From positions 1 through 16,092 of the forward strand of contig CAZFMJ010000068.1 in the NCBI GenBank assembly GCA_964520045.1: a DNA stretch of 16,092 bases. Direction: 5' to 3'. The position numbers were made by a program, and so were the translations under genes. Source of the DNA: CAZFMJ01 sp964520045 (GTDB lineage: Bacteria; Elusimicrobiota; Elusimicrobia; Elusimicrobiales; CAZFMJ01). This document shows, piece by piece, positions 5,639 to 12,491 of this stretch (position 1 is its first letter; each line of letters begins with the position of its first letter). The notes below the pieces were generated by a model. It searched no databases. It worked only from the letters and a program-made list of their open reading frames with translations, and was not told the origin of the DNA.

Positions 5639-7876
5639 ATGGCCTCGCTATTTTTTATTTTCGGAATTTTTTCGCTTCTTTCCCAGATAATAATTCTGAG
5701 GGAAATCTCCTTTCTTTTTATAGGGCACGAGCTTTCCATAGGAACAGCTCTTTCGGCATGGCTTTTCTGGACCGGGGCGGGCAGCTTCCTGCTTTCCGGA
5801 GGCGGTGACGGCTCCGATAGAAATTTACGCGGCGCTTTTCATATCCTATGTTTGTCCGCGGCGATAATGCCTTTGTCCGTTCTCCTGGCCAGATCGGCCG
5901 TTGCGCTTATCGAACGCGGCGCCGTCCCCGGCCTTTTTCCGATGCTGTCTTTCGGAATTCTGCTTTCCCTTCCGCCCGGTTTGATAAACGGCATGTTCAT
6001 ATCGTCGCTTATGCGGTATAAAGAACTAAGCGTTTCCTTTTATATATACGAGGCGTTAGGAGCCTGCGCGGGCGGACTGCTTTATCCGTTTCTGGCGGGC
6101 GAATTTTCTTCGATTTTTATACTTATGGCATGCGCCGCAGGCCTGATTTTATACGGCCTGCTTGTGTTTAAGTCTATGGGGCAGGTTTCATGGCTGCATA
6201 TTCTTGATATTATTTTCTGCGCAGCCGCCATATACGCCTGTTTTTTTCTCGATATCAATACGCGGCGGTTCGCTTACAGGGGGATGACGGTGGAGCTGGA
6301 TGCGGAAACTCCGTACGCAAAAGTCGCTATTCTGAAAAATAAGGATTCCATGCTTCTGTCCGAAAACGGTTTCGCCGCGGGAGAATTTCCGGCTCCCGAG
6401 ACAAACGAACCCGGGGCGCATTTGGCGCTTCTCGCGCATAAACGTCCGGCAAAAATCCTGGTTTTGGGCGCGGGCGGCATTCTTTCCCTGCCCGAGATTT
6501 TAAAGCATTCCCCGTCCGTCATTGATATCGTGGATCCGGATTTCAAAAAAATATCTCTTTATGAATGGGTTGTGAAAAAAGCCGCGCCCCAGCTGGGCGC
6601 GATGAAGTGTTCGGCTGATAAGAATTTGCTGGCGGTTTTGAAGGGGGAGGTAAAGGCTGAATGCCGGTTATCCGACGTCAAAGCCCAAGGGCGGTTAAAT
6701 ATTTTTATCGCGGACGGCAGGAATTTTCTAAGGGCCCGCAATGCCGGAGATTATGACGTCATATTCCAAAGCGCGCCCGAGCCGGTGAATTCAGGCGCAA
6801 ACCGGTTTTTTACTTTGGAATTTTTCCGCCTTGCGCGGAAAGTCCTCGCAAAAAACGGACTGCTTTCTTTTTCGGTCCCTTCGTCCGAGAATTATCTTTC
6901 TCCGGAAGAGACGTATTTCAACGCAAGCATAATAAAAACAGCGAGAGAAATTTTCGCGTACGTGCGGTTTATTCCGGGGAAACGGCTTATTATACTGGCT
7001 TCGGATTCCGATCCGGATTTGTCGGCCCAAACTCTCGCAAAACGGTATGAAGAGCGAAGGCTTAAAAACAGCGTTTTTGTCCCGTCCGCTTTTCCGTTTT
7101 TTCTCGATGCCGGCAGGCGTTCATGGATGGAAGCCTCGCTTGGAAAGGCAAAGGCGGTTTATGTTAATTCGGATTTTTATCCCGTTTCATATTTCTATAC
7201 GTGGCGCGTCTGGCTGTCTAAATTCGTGTCGCCGTCTTTTATGGTCGGGATTTTCGCCAGCCTGATTCTTGCGATGCTTGCTCTGATTAAAGTTTGGAAA
7301 TTGCGCGGGCGCTGGTCTCAAAGGCCCGCTTACGCCGCGCTGTTCGCGGCAGGCTTTTGGGGAATGTCCATCGAAACGATATTGATGTTTTTATTCCAGT
7401 CCGTCACGGGCGCGCTGCACTGGCAGATGGGGATGCTGTTTTCCTGTTTTATGCTTGGGCTTGCTTTGGGCGGCGCTGTTTTCAGCTGGGTAAAAATCAA
7501 GCCGCAGTGGATGGTTATTTTCATGCTGGCTTTCTGTATCGTCTATTCCCTCAAGACCGCGGACGTGATTTCGAGATTTTCAGCTATGCCGTATCTTCAG
7601 GCCGGAATATTTTTTCTGATATTGCTTTTTTCCTCGGGTTTTATCTCGGGAGCCGTTTTTCCCGCGGCATTGCGCGCTGAAGAGAACGGCGCGAAGCTTT
7701 ACGCGGCGGATTTATGGGGAGCATGTCTGGGCGGCATGCTTTCAAGTTCGATCTTTGCTCCTTTGCTGGGATTTAAGACCGCGATTCTGCTCTCCGCCGC
7801 GCCCTGCCTCGCTGTTTTTATAATGGTTGTAGTTCAGGAGATCACTGCCGCAATTAAGACAAGAGCGGCGAATTAA
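5639..7876 (+). CDS. Membrane-embedded spermidine synthase-like protein
   Basis: A 745-residue protein with an N-terminal membrane block (about residues 1-205), a soluble SAM-binding domain (about 270-460) and a C-terminal membrane block (about 532-735). This is the architecture of 'fused MFS/spermidine synthase' proteins. Family marks include the N-terminal QIIILREISFLFIGHELSIG, the Rossmann motif LVLGAGG (274-280), the acidic end of strand 2 (VDPD, 298-301), ADGRNF (358-363) and VNSDFYPVSYFYTW (509-522). The loop that holds the catalytic Asp of true aminopropyltransferases (YDVIIxDxxDP) reads YDVIFQSAPEP (372-382), so polyamine synthesis is doubtful and the reaction is unknown. The ATG is the only start after an in-frame stop 18 bp upstream; no Shine-Dalgarno is visible. 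It is convergent with the Memo-AMMECR1 gene. Confidence 0.82.
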   Translation: MASLFFIFGIFSLLSQIIILREISFLFIGHELSIGTALSAWLFWTGAGSFLLSGGGDGSDRNLRGAFHILCLSAAIMPLSVLLARSAVALIERGAVPGLFPMLSFGILLSLPPGLINGMFISSLMRYKELSVSFYIYEALGACAGGLLYPFLAGEFSSIFILMACAAGLILYGLLVFKSMGQVSWLHILDIIFCAAAIYACFFLDINTRRFAYRGMTVELDAETPYAKVAILKNKDSMLLSENGFAAGEFPAPETNEPGAHLALLAHKRPAKILVLGAGGILSLPEILKHSPSVIDIVDPDFKKISLYEWVVKKAAPQLGAMKCSADKNLLAVLKGEVKAECRLSDVKAQGRLNIFIADGRNFLRARNAGDYDVIFQSAPEPVNSGANRFFTLEFFRLARKVLAKNGLLSFSVPSSENYLSPEETYFNASIIKTAREIFAYVRFIPGKRLIILASDSDPDLSAQTLAKRYEERRLKNSVFVPSAFPFFLDAGRRSWMEASLGKAKAVYVNSDFYPVSYFYTWRVWLSKFVSPSFMVGIFASLILAMLALIKVWKLRGRWSQRPAYAALFAAGFWGMSIETILMFLFQSVTGALHWQMGMLFSCFMLGLALGGAVFSWVKIKPQWMVIFMLAFCIVYSLKTADVISRFSAMPYLQAGIFFLILLFSSGFISGAVFPAALRAEENGAKLYAADLWGACLGGMLSSSIFAPLLGFKTAILLSAAPCLAVFIMVVVQEITAAIKTRAAN

Positions 7877-7911
7877 AACAGCGGTCCCGCCGTCTTGCTT
7901 TGTCTTTTCCG

Positions 7912-7976
7912 TTTTTTTTATTTACTGCGTCCCGTCTTTGTGGTTTTTTGTATACCGTTTACCGTCTACCTTCTCC
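7912..7976. repeat. Heptad repeat, right arm only (copy 5)
   Basis: A T-rich run (CCGTTTTTTTTATTTA) is followed by ACCGTTTACCGTCTACC and TTCTCC heptads. No matching GGTARAY arm is found on the left, so this looks like half an element. It lies between two convergent genes and is joined directly to a double-hairpin repeat. The T-run at 7912-7919 could contribute to termination of the plus-strand gene, though no strong GC stem precedes it. Confidence 0.65.
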
Positions 7977-7977
7977 G

Positions 7978-8048
7978 CCCCAAACAATCCTTAAAAGCAG
8001 TGAGTTTGGGGCGGCCCATTCTCAATGCTTTAACGGAAAGAATGGGCC
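7978..8048 (+). repeat. Double-hairpin repeat, copy c1 (overlaps the end of the Memo-AMMECR1 gene)
   Basis: Two consecutive perfect stems. Stem 1 is CCCCAAAC (7978-7985) with GTTTGGGG (8004-8011). Stem 2 is GGCCCATTCT (8013-8022) with AGAATGGGCC (8039-8048). The minus-strand stop codon (8022-8024) and the last eight sense codons of the Memo-AMMECR1 gene lie in stem 2 and its loop. Closely related copies are at 9584-9654 (inverted) and 11343-11412 (direct). Confidence 0.85.
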
Positions 8049-9713
8049 GTCTATCGTCCCCTTGTCTTCCTCAAATGCGCTTACAGTAAAAAGCGAGATT
8101 TTTGTTTTCGGGTCTTTCCAGCAGTCTCTTGGAAGGCCTGCTTTCTGAGAGCAGAGTTCTTCAAGAAAGCCGGTTTTGTCCGGTATCTGCTCCCATACCT
8201 GCGGAAGAAAAAGTCCGCTGTTATAGCCCTGAGACAGTATAACTCCGTGTTTTTTTGGGATTATGCGCTCATGAGAAGCGGCGGCTTTTGCCTGAGAAAG
8301 CAGGGATATCTCGATATGGATTTTAGGCAGTTCCGTTTTGTCTACCGNNNNNNNNNNCCGGAACCTATGGTCCTCAAGAGCGGCGGAACGCGCGGCAAAA
8401 ACAACCGCGTCGCGCAGGGTCATTCTGGCTTGGGTTGTTCCGATACAGCCTCTTAATATTCCGTTTTCGGTAAGAGTCACGAATACCGCTGACGGAAGGT
8501 TAAAGGCCGGGTCTGAAAGAAGTTCCGGCTGAGGGAGTATGCCGTTCAGGGAGTTTTCAATGGTTTCGCGGGCCGTTTTAAGCAGAAATTTTTTCTGCTC
8601 CCGCGTCAGGCTTATGCCGTCGGCCGGAGGATTTGCCGAGCGCACAAAAGCCATAGCGCCGTATCCCACGGCTTTTTCAGGATTTGCATAAGGCGAATCC
8701 CCCGAATTGGCGTATTTTATGAGTATTCCTTTGTTCGCCCCCATTTCTTTCGCCGCGGAAATTCCGGCTATTGTTCCGGCCTCGCCGCAGTTTATCGTGT
8801 CGAGATTTTTTTCACGCCGGGACAGCAGAATTTCATTCGTCAGATGAAAAAAAGCCGGGTCCATTTTTTCAAGGGCAAGCAGGGAAGCCGTATCGATTTT
8901 TGACGCGATGTCCTTGGGCGGATAATGCGACAAATCGGCCGATACTATTATTACGGCCTTTTTCCCTTTTAATGCCCTGCCTAGAATGAGGCCTGCTTCC
9001 GCGGCTGTTTGAACGTCCTGCATGACTATGGGCAGAATTTTGAATTTGGATTTTATGCGCCGGATAAGAAAAGGCAGCTGGATTTCTATGGAATGCTCGC
9101 GCGCATGCGCTTCCGGCATATTTTGAAAAAGCGGAGACTGTTTCATGAGCGCGTTTGCCAGACCGCCGTCTATTTCAACCGCGCCCAGAGGAGTTTCAAA
9201 GGAGCCTGAAGCATAAAGAGCCGCTCCCGGCGTCATTGCGGTATGCGCCGAGCCTATTATCACCACAGTGTCGTACTCGTCCGACAGAGTTTTATATCCG
9301 GCGGCGGCCACGGGAGCGGAAAATACGTAGCCGGCATGCGGCACAAGAAGACAGCGCACTTGTCCCGCGAGTTTGGGCGGAGCCGGAGCGTTTTTAAGGT
9401 AAACGTCCACTTCTTTTTTTAGTTCTTCGGCGGACGCCGGATAAAACTGCCCCGCTACCGCGGGACTGCGAGTCGTGGAATTTTTCAATAGACTCTGCTG
9501 CCCCGCTACCGCGGGACTGCGAGTCGTGGAATTTTTCAATAGACTCGGCTGCCCGGCAACGTCCGGAGGCCTCGGCTTGGATTGTCCCATTCCTTCCTCA
9601 AAGGCTTTGAGAATGGGGCGGTCCAAACTCACTGCTTTTGAGGATGGTTTGGACTGTGCCGCGCATGAACAGACAATGGAAAACATAAATAGTAAAATTA
9701 AATATTTTTTCAT
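8022..9713 (-). CDS. amrB: Exported Memo-AMMECR1 fusion (AmmeMemoRadiSam proteins B and A)
   Basis: A protein of about 563 residues (one scaffold gap inside). It starts at MKKYLILLFMFSIVCSC, a lipoprotein-type signal with lipobox VCSC (C17); longer readings translate the upstream repeat. Residues 21-87 are encoded by repeats: a double-hairpin copy, then two 17-residue units SLLKNSTTRSPAVAGQ(Q). The Memo domain runs from about 84 to 358, with AGQFYP, the likely metal ligands H126 (PHAGY), H157 (SAHT) and C309 (INCGEAG), and EHSIEIQLPF. The AMMECR1 domain covers about 370-545: LRGCIGT (420-426), ELPKIHIEISLLS, GFLEELCSQKAGLP. The last residues, DGPFFPLKH, come from another repeat. Memo proteins bind metal and AMMECR1 has no settled enzymatic role; the system's substrate is unknown. 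No Shine-Dalgarno is visible. It lies directly downstream of the radical SAM partner. Confidence 0.85.
   Translation of the reverse strand: MKKYLILLFMFSIVCSCAAQSKPSSKAVSLDRPILKAFEEGMGQSKPRPPDVAGQPSLLKNSTTRSPAVAGQQSLLKNSTTRSPAVAGQFYPASAEELKKEVDVYLKNAPAPPKLAGQVRCLLVPHAGYVFSAPVAAAGYKTLSDEYDTVVIIGSAHTAMTPGAALYASGSFETPLGAVEIDGGLANALMKQSPLFQNMPEAHAREHSIEIQLPFLIRRIKSKFKILPIVMQDVQTAAEAGLILGRALKGKKAVIIVSADLSHYPPKDIASKIDTASLLALEKMDPAFFHLTNEILLSRREKNLDTINCGEAGTIAGISAAKEMGANKGILIKYANSGDSPYANPEKAVGYGAMAFVRSANPPADGISLTREQKKFLLKTARETIENSLNGILPQPELLSDPAFNLPSAVFVTLTENGILRGCIGTTQARMTLRDAVVFAARSAALEDHRFRXXXXVDKTELPKIHIEISLLSQAKAAASHERIIPKKHGVILSQGYNSGLFLPQVWEQIPDKTGFLEELCSQKAGLPRDCWKDPKTKISLFTVSAFEEDKGTIDGPFFPLKH
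8348..8357. other. Scaffold gap (10 N) inside the AMMECR1 domain
   Basis: Minus-strand flanks read ...GACCATAGGTTCCGG (DHRFR) and CGGTAGACAAAACGG (VDKTE). AMMECR1 proteins have six residues between RF and ELPK. Inserting a single C gives RFRPVDKTELPK with exactly that spacing, so probably about one base is missing, not ten. Confidence 0.9.
9447..9548 (-). repeat. Two tandem 51-bp repeats in coding sequence (17 residues each)
   Basis: Two near-identical 51-bp units, 9447-9497 and 9498-9548, each contain the hairpin CCCGC-TACC-GCGGG. A partial, diverged third unit starts at 9549 (CTGCCCGGCAACGTCCGG). In protein they give SLLKNSTTRSPAVAGQ twice, after an upstream RPPDVAGQ. The RSPAVAGQ part repeats the conserved entry motif of the Memo domain, so the unit looks like a duplication of that boundary. 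Confidence 0.9.
9584..9654 (-). repeat. Double-hairpin repeat, copy c3 (translated, inverted)
   Basis: Same family as 7978-8048 but on the opposite strand. In + coordinates, stem 2 is GTCCCATTC (9584-9592) with GAATGGGGC (9611-9619), and stem 1 is GTCCAAAC (9621-9628) with GTTTGGAC (9647-9654). It encodes SKPSSKAVSLDRPILKAF and following residues, just after the lipobox of the Memo-AMMECR1 protein. The outer two base pairs of stem 1 differ from copy c1 on both sides and remain paired. Confidence 0.85.
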
Positions 9714-9725
9714 AAAACGACGTGA

Positions 9726-9828
9726 GATGGAAGATGGTAAACGGTAGACGGTAAACATAAAAAGAAAAACAGAAAACGATTTGTTTTTTTGTCTTTTCTG
9801 TTCCATCTCCCTTCTACCGTTTACCTTC
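9726..9828. repeat. Heptad palindromic repeat element, copy 6
   Basis: GGTAAACGGTAGACGG (9736-9751) pairs with CCTTCTACCGTTTACC (9810-9825) at 15 of 16 positions. Between them lie an A-rich run (AAAAAGAAAAACAGAAAA) and a complementary T-rich run (TTTTTTTGTCTTTTCTG). It fills the space between the radical SAM stop, which it touches directly (TAA then GAAGGTAAACGG on the minus strand), and the Memo-AMMECR1 start. Confidence 0.85.
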
Positions 9829-11055
9829 TTATTCATTCCATATTCCCGGTATTTTTGTGCCGTCAAACGGGCATTTGCCTTTGCCGGGTGTCAGAAGGTT
9901 CTTTAAAATGGCGTATCCGTATCTCTGCACCAGCGGCCGTTTGCATTTTGGGCAGTAAGTGGTTTCTCCCTCATGGCCGGCGACGTTGCCGACATATACG
10001 TAATGCAGTCCTTCTTTCATCGCGATGTCCCTTGCTTTTGTCAGCGTTTCCACCGGCGTCTGCGGCAGGTTCTGCAGTCTGTAGCCCGGGCTGAAGCGCG
10101 AGAAAAAAACAGGAGTGCCGGCGCCCATGTTTTCCTTTATCCATTTAGACATCGCTCTGAAACTTTCTTCGCCGTCGTTTAACGACGGCACCACCAGATT
10201 GACGACTTCCGTCATGGTATTGTTCTTTTTCAGCTCAAGCAGCGTCTCCTGAACATATCTGAGCTTTCCGCCGGAAAAATTTTCATAGAAATCTTCGTCA
10301 AAGCCTTTCAGGTCTATTTTGACCACGTCCATGAAGGGAAGGAGCTTTGAAAGCGGTTCCGGGTTTATATAGCCGGCGCTTACCATCACGTTTTTAATCC
10401 CGCTTTTTTTGGCGAGAACCGCGGTGTCGTGCATGTATTCGTAAAATATCACCGGCTCCGAATAGGTGTAGGCTATGGATTTTGATTTTGTGGCAAGAGC
10501 GTATTCCACGATTTTTTCCGGAAGCAGCTGCGCGGCCTCTTCATTCTTTGCCGTTCCGTAAATTCTGCCGTCCGGTCCCGCGGTCAGTTCAAGTTTTGAT
10601 GGCACGAATATCGAGGACGGCGTCTGTTCCGGAAAAATCTGCGATATCTCCCAGTTCTGGCAGGCCTTGCAGGAAAGATTGCACCCCGCCGTGGCCAGGG
10701 AATATATGAGACTGCCCGGCAGGAGGTGATAAACCGGTTTTTTTTCAATCGGGTCGATATGCACGGATATGGGTTTTCCGTAGACAAGAGTTTTGAGTTT
10801 TCCGTTCGAGTTCATCCGCACCCTGCATCTTCCGCGCATGCCTTCGGGAAGATAGCACTTGAAAGGGCACAGCATGCACCTTACGCCGTTGCAGTAGGGG
10901 GGGCCGAAAAGACCGTCTTTCACGTTCGGATTTTTCGAGGGGAAAATATCCGCAAAGGCGGAGGAGGGGGGATGGCGTGCGATAAAAGCGGAAGCCCCCA
11001 TGCAGGCCACGACGGACGTCAGCGCTATGATGAGCGAAACAAGTTTAGAAAACAT
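9829..11055 (-). CDS. amrS: AmmeMemoRadiSam system radical SAM enzyme with N-terminal signal/anchor
   Basis: A 408-residue radical SAM protein of the AmmeMemoRadiSam type. The core motif is GCNLSCKAC (C125, C129, C132: CX3CX2C), followed by QNWEISQ. Before it is a cysteine cluster (C55, C60, C63, C67, C77 in CNGVRCMLCPFKC...GRCRVR) and the family stretch DPIEKKPVYHLLPGS. The C-terminal zinc-ribbon-like end has YCPKCKRPLVQRYGY (C368, C371) and CPFDG, where the usual last Cys is Asp. I start it at MFSKLVSLIIALTSVVAC: upstream codons are repeat-derived. The start therefore has a signal- or lipobox-like segment (VVAC, C18), odd for an oxygen-sensitive SAM enzyme. Downstream is the Memo-AMMECR1 fusion, its expected partner. 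The reaction is unknown. No Shine-Dalgarno is visible. Confidence 0.87.
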   Translation of the reverse strand: MFSKLVSLIIALTSVVACMGASAFIARHPPSSAFADIFPSKNPNVKDGLFGPPYCNGVRCMLCPFKCYLPEGMRGRCRVRMNSNGKLKTLVYGKPISVHIDPIEKKPVYHLLPGSLIYSLATAGCNLSCKACQNWEISQIFPEQTPSSIFVPSKLELTAGPDGRIYGTAKNEEAAQLLPEKIVEYALATKSKSIAYTYSEPVIFYEYMHDTAVLAKKSGIKNVMVSAGYINPEPLSKLLPFMDVVKIDLKGFDEDFYENFSGGKLRYVQETLLELKKNNTMTEVVNLVVPSLNDGEESFRAMSKWIKENMGAGTPVFFSRFSPGYRLQNLPQTPVETLTKARDIAMKEGLHYVYVGNVAGHEGETTYCPKCKRPLVQRYGYAILKNLLTPGKGKCPFDGTKIPGIWNE

Positions 11056-11060
11056 AATCA

Positions 11061-11157
11061 GAGGGTAGAAGGGAGACGGTAGATGGTAGACGGCAAAATA
11101 AATCAAAGAACGGCAGAGTAAAAGAGGCAAAAGCAGATCGTAAACGGGAAATGGTAA
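11061..11157. repeat. Heptad repeat element, copy 7 left half
   Basis: GGGTAGAAGGGAGACGGTAG, ATGGTAGACGG and GGTAAAA-type units run from 5 bp upstream of the radical SAM ATG, followed by a diverged second stretch (GATCGTAAACGGGAAATGGTAAAA). The matching right-arm units lie far downstream, at 11330-11342 and 11413-11432, separated by two double-hairpin repeats. This 377-bp intergenic region contains only repeats. Confidence 0.7.
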
Positions 11158-11208
11158 AATAGAAATAGATATAAACCTTCGTCTGTTTTCTTGCTTCTAC
11201 CTTGGTTC

Positions 11209-11282
11209 GTCTCAAGTAATTCCTCAAGTGCGGTTCGGTTTAGACTGACCCATTTTCAGGGCTTTTTCGAAAAGAATGAGAC
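11209..11282 (+). repeat. Double-hairpin repeat, copy c4 (decayed)
   Basis: It aligns along its length with copies c1-c3 (CTCAAGTGCGG...GACCCATT...CTTTTTCGAAAAGAATGAGAC). Stem 1 is GTCTCAAG (11209-11216) with GTTTAGAC (11238-11245): its outer four base pairs, GTCT/AGAC, are intact though different from the other copies. Stem 2 (GACCCATTTT at 11247-11256 with AGAATGAGAC at 11273-11282) has two mismatches. Confidence 0.7.
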
Positions 11283-11329
11283 ATTTTTAATTTGCCAGTT
11301 TTGTTTTCCGGTTTTGTTCTTTTGCTGTG

Positions 11330-11432
11330 AACCGTCTCCCGTCCCAAACCTTCCTTAGGAGCAGTGAGTTTGGGGCGGCCCATTCTCAAGACTTTTTCGG
11401 AAAGAATGGGCCGTCTACCGTTTACCTTCTTC
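11330..11432. repeat. Heptad right arm interrupted by double-hairpin copy c2
   Basis: ACCGTCTCCCGT is followed by a double-hairpin repeat at 11343-11412. Stem 1 is CCCAAAC (11343-11349) with GTTTGGG (11368-11374). Stem 2 is GGCCCATTCT (11377-11386) with AGAATGGGCC (11403-11412). Then GTCTACCGTTTACCTTCTTC runs up to the TAA of the LOG-family gene. The hairpin unit appears to be inserted into a heptad array. Confidence 0.82.
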
Positions 11433-12296
11433 TTACTTTATATACGCTTCGATGGAGTTTTTTCTGTAAAAGTCTTCGATTATTTCCCATGCTTCCTGCG
11501 CCTTTTCCGCATAATGAAAAAGGTTCAGGTCTTCTTTTGAAATAAAACCCCATTTTTCCATCGATTTAAAATTTATCACATCGTCCCAGAATTTCCTGCC
11601 GAACAGGATAATGGGAAATCTCCGCTTTTTTCCGGTCTGCACCAGGGTCAGCGCCTCGAAAAGTTCGTCCATGGTGCCGAATCCGCCCGGGAATACCACC
11701 AGCGCTCTTGAGCGCATCATAAAATGCATTTTGCGTATGGCAAAATAATGAAAGCGGAAGCAGAATTCCGGAGACACATACGGATTAGGGCCCTGTTCCA
11801 TGGGCAGGGTGATGTTTAAACCTATGCTTTTCGCTCCCGCCTCGTAAGCTCCACGGTTTGCGGCTTCCATTATGCCCGGTCCGCCTCCGGTCACTATTAT
11901 GAATTTGTTTTGTCCCGAAACCCCTTTTTCCGATACTATGCGGCCGAATTTCCGGGCCTCTTCATAGTATATGTGCGTCCGCACAAGCCTTTTGGCGGAA
12001 TTTAGTTTGTTTTTGAGCAGGATATCGCCGGGTTCTTTTCTGCAGGCTTTTTCAAATTTTTTAATTCTTTCCTGCGAGTCTTCTTTCGACCATATCCTTG
12101 CGCTTCCAAATACTACTATCGTGCATTTTATGTCATGCTCTTTAAGCGCCATTTCCGGCTTTAGAAGCTCAAGCTGAAGCCGCACCGGCCTGAGATCTTC
12201 ATTGCTTAAAAAATCCATATCCTGATATGCCCGCTTGAATGCGGGGGATTTTCTGAGCTTGAATATTCTGGGATCCTTAAAATAATTATGTATCAC
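11433..12296 (-). CDS. LOG-family nucleoside monophosphate phosphoribohydrolase-like protein
   Basis: A 287-residue protein of the LOG (TIGR00730, formerly 'lysine decarboxylase') family. It has a Rossmann-type opening VVFGSARIWS (61-70), the nucleotide motif GGGPGIMEAANRGA (137-150) and the signature PGGFGTMDE (203-211), with the preceding SRALVVF. Proteins with these motifs cleave the N-glycosidic bond of adenosine- or cytokinin-type nucleoside monophosphates; the physiological substrate here is not evident. It has an N-terminal extension of about 55 residues and a charged helix (74-113), longer than the roughly 190-residue minimal LOG proteins but similar to the larger LOG class. I choose the GTG at 12296 because AAAGGAGA lies 5 nt upstream. 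An ATG start at 12365 would translate a heptad repeat. Confidence 0.85.
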   Translation of the reverse strand: MIHNYFKDPRIFKLRKSPAFKRAYQDMDFLSNEDLRPVRLQLELLKPEMALKEHDIKCTIVVFGSARIWSKEDSQERIKKFEKACRKEPGDILLKNKLNSAKRLVRTHIYYEEARKFGRIVSEKGVSGQNKFIIVTGGGPGIMEAANRGAYEAGAKSIGLNITLPMEQGPNPYVSPEFCFRFHYFAIRKMHFMMRSRALVVFPGGFGTMDELFEALTLVQTGKKRRFPIILFGRKFWDDVINFKSMEKWGFISKEDLNLFHYAEKAQEAWEIIEDFYRKNSIEAYIK

Positions 12297-12300
12297 GGTT

Positions 12301-12308
12301 TCTCCTTT
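12301..12308 (-). promoter_or_regulatory. Ribosome binding site that fixes the GTG start of the LOG gene
   Basis: The minus strand reads AAAGGAGAAACCGTG: a strong Shine-Dalgarno 5 nt before GTG. It lies just inside the edge of the heptad array, so this gene kept its own site while several neighbours show none. Confidence 0.7.
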
Positions 12309-12314
12309 TATTAA

Positions 12315-12480
12315 GAGGGTAGAAGGTAGACGGAAAAAAGAAGACGAAAAAACAAATTTTCTCACACAAAGTCACAAAGGCACAAAGAATTATTCAGCAG
12401 GTAACCCTGTTTTTCTCCGCCATTTCTTCGCGGCTTAGTGTCTTCGTGTGAGGATTGCTTTTTCCCATCTTTCTACCCCA
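12315..12480. repeat. Composite element (copy 8): heptad arms around a CACAAAG inverted repeat
   Basis: The left heptads, AGGGTAGAAGGTAGACGG, begin at 12315 and are followed by an A-rich run. The right end, TTTTTCCCATCTTTCTACCC, is at 12460-12479. Between them lies a different inverted repeat: a 29-nt arm at 12361-12389 (CTCACACAAAGTCACAAAGG and on) complements 12424-12452 at 23 of 29 positions. CACAAAG/CACGAAG-type repeats are seen in many bacterial genomes. There is no gene in this region. Confidence 0.75.
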
Positions 12481-12491
12481 ATCTCTTAATC

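Noticed and set aside
7912..7976. Clear intrinsic terminator after the spermidine-synthase-like gene
   Set aside because: There is a T-run, but no strong GC-rich stem immediately before it; the stable hairpins lie downstream in the double-hairpin repeat.
9714..9866. Longer Memo-AMMECR1 protein starting at 9866
   Set aside because: It would read through the heptad element and overlap the radical SAM gene's end; the lipoprotein signal at 9713 gives a natural start.
11056..11130. Longer radical SAM protein starting at 11130
   Set aside because: The added residues (YHLPSPFYPL) are repeat translation; MFSKL at 11055 begins a normal signal-like segment.
12297..12365. Longer LOG protein starting at 12365
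   Set aside because: The extra residues (RLPST...) are repeat-encoded, and a strong Shine-Dalgarno sits 5 nt before the GTG at 12296.
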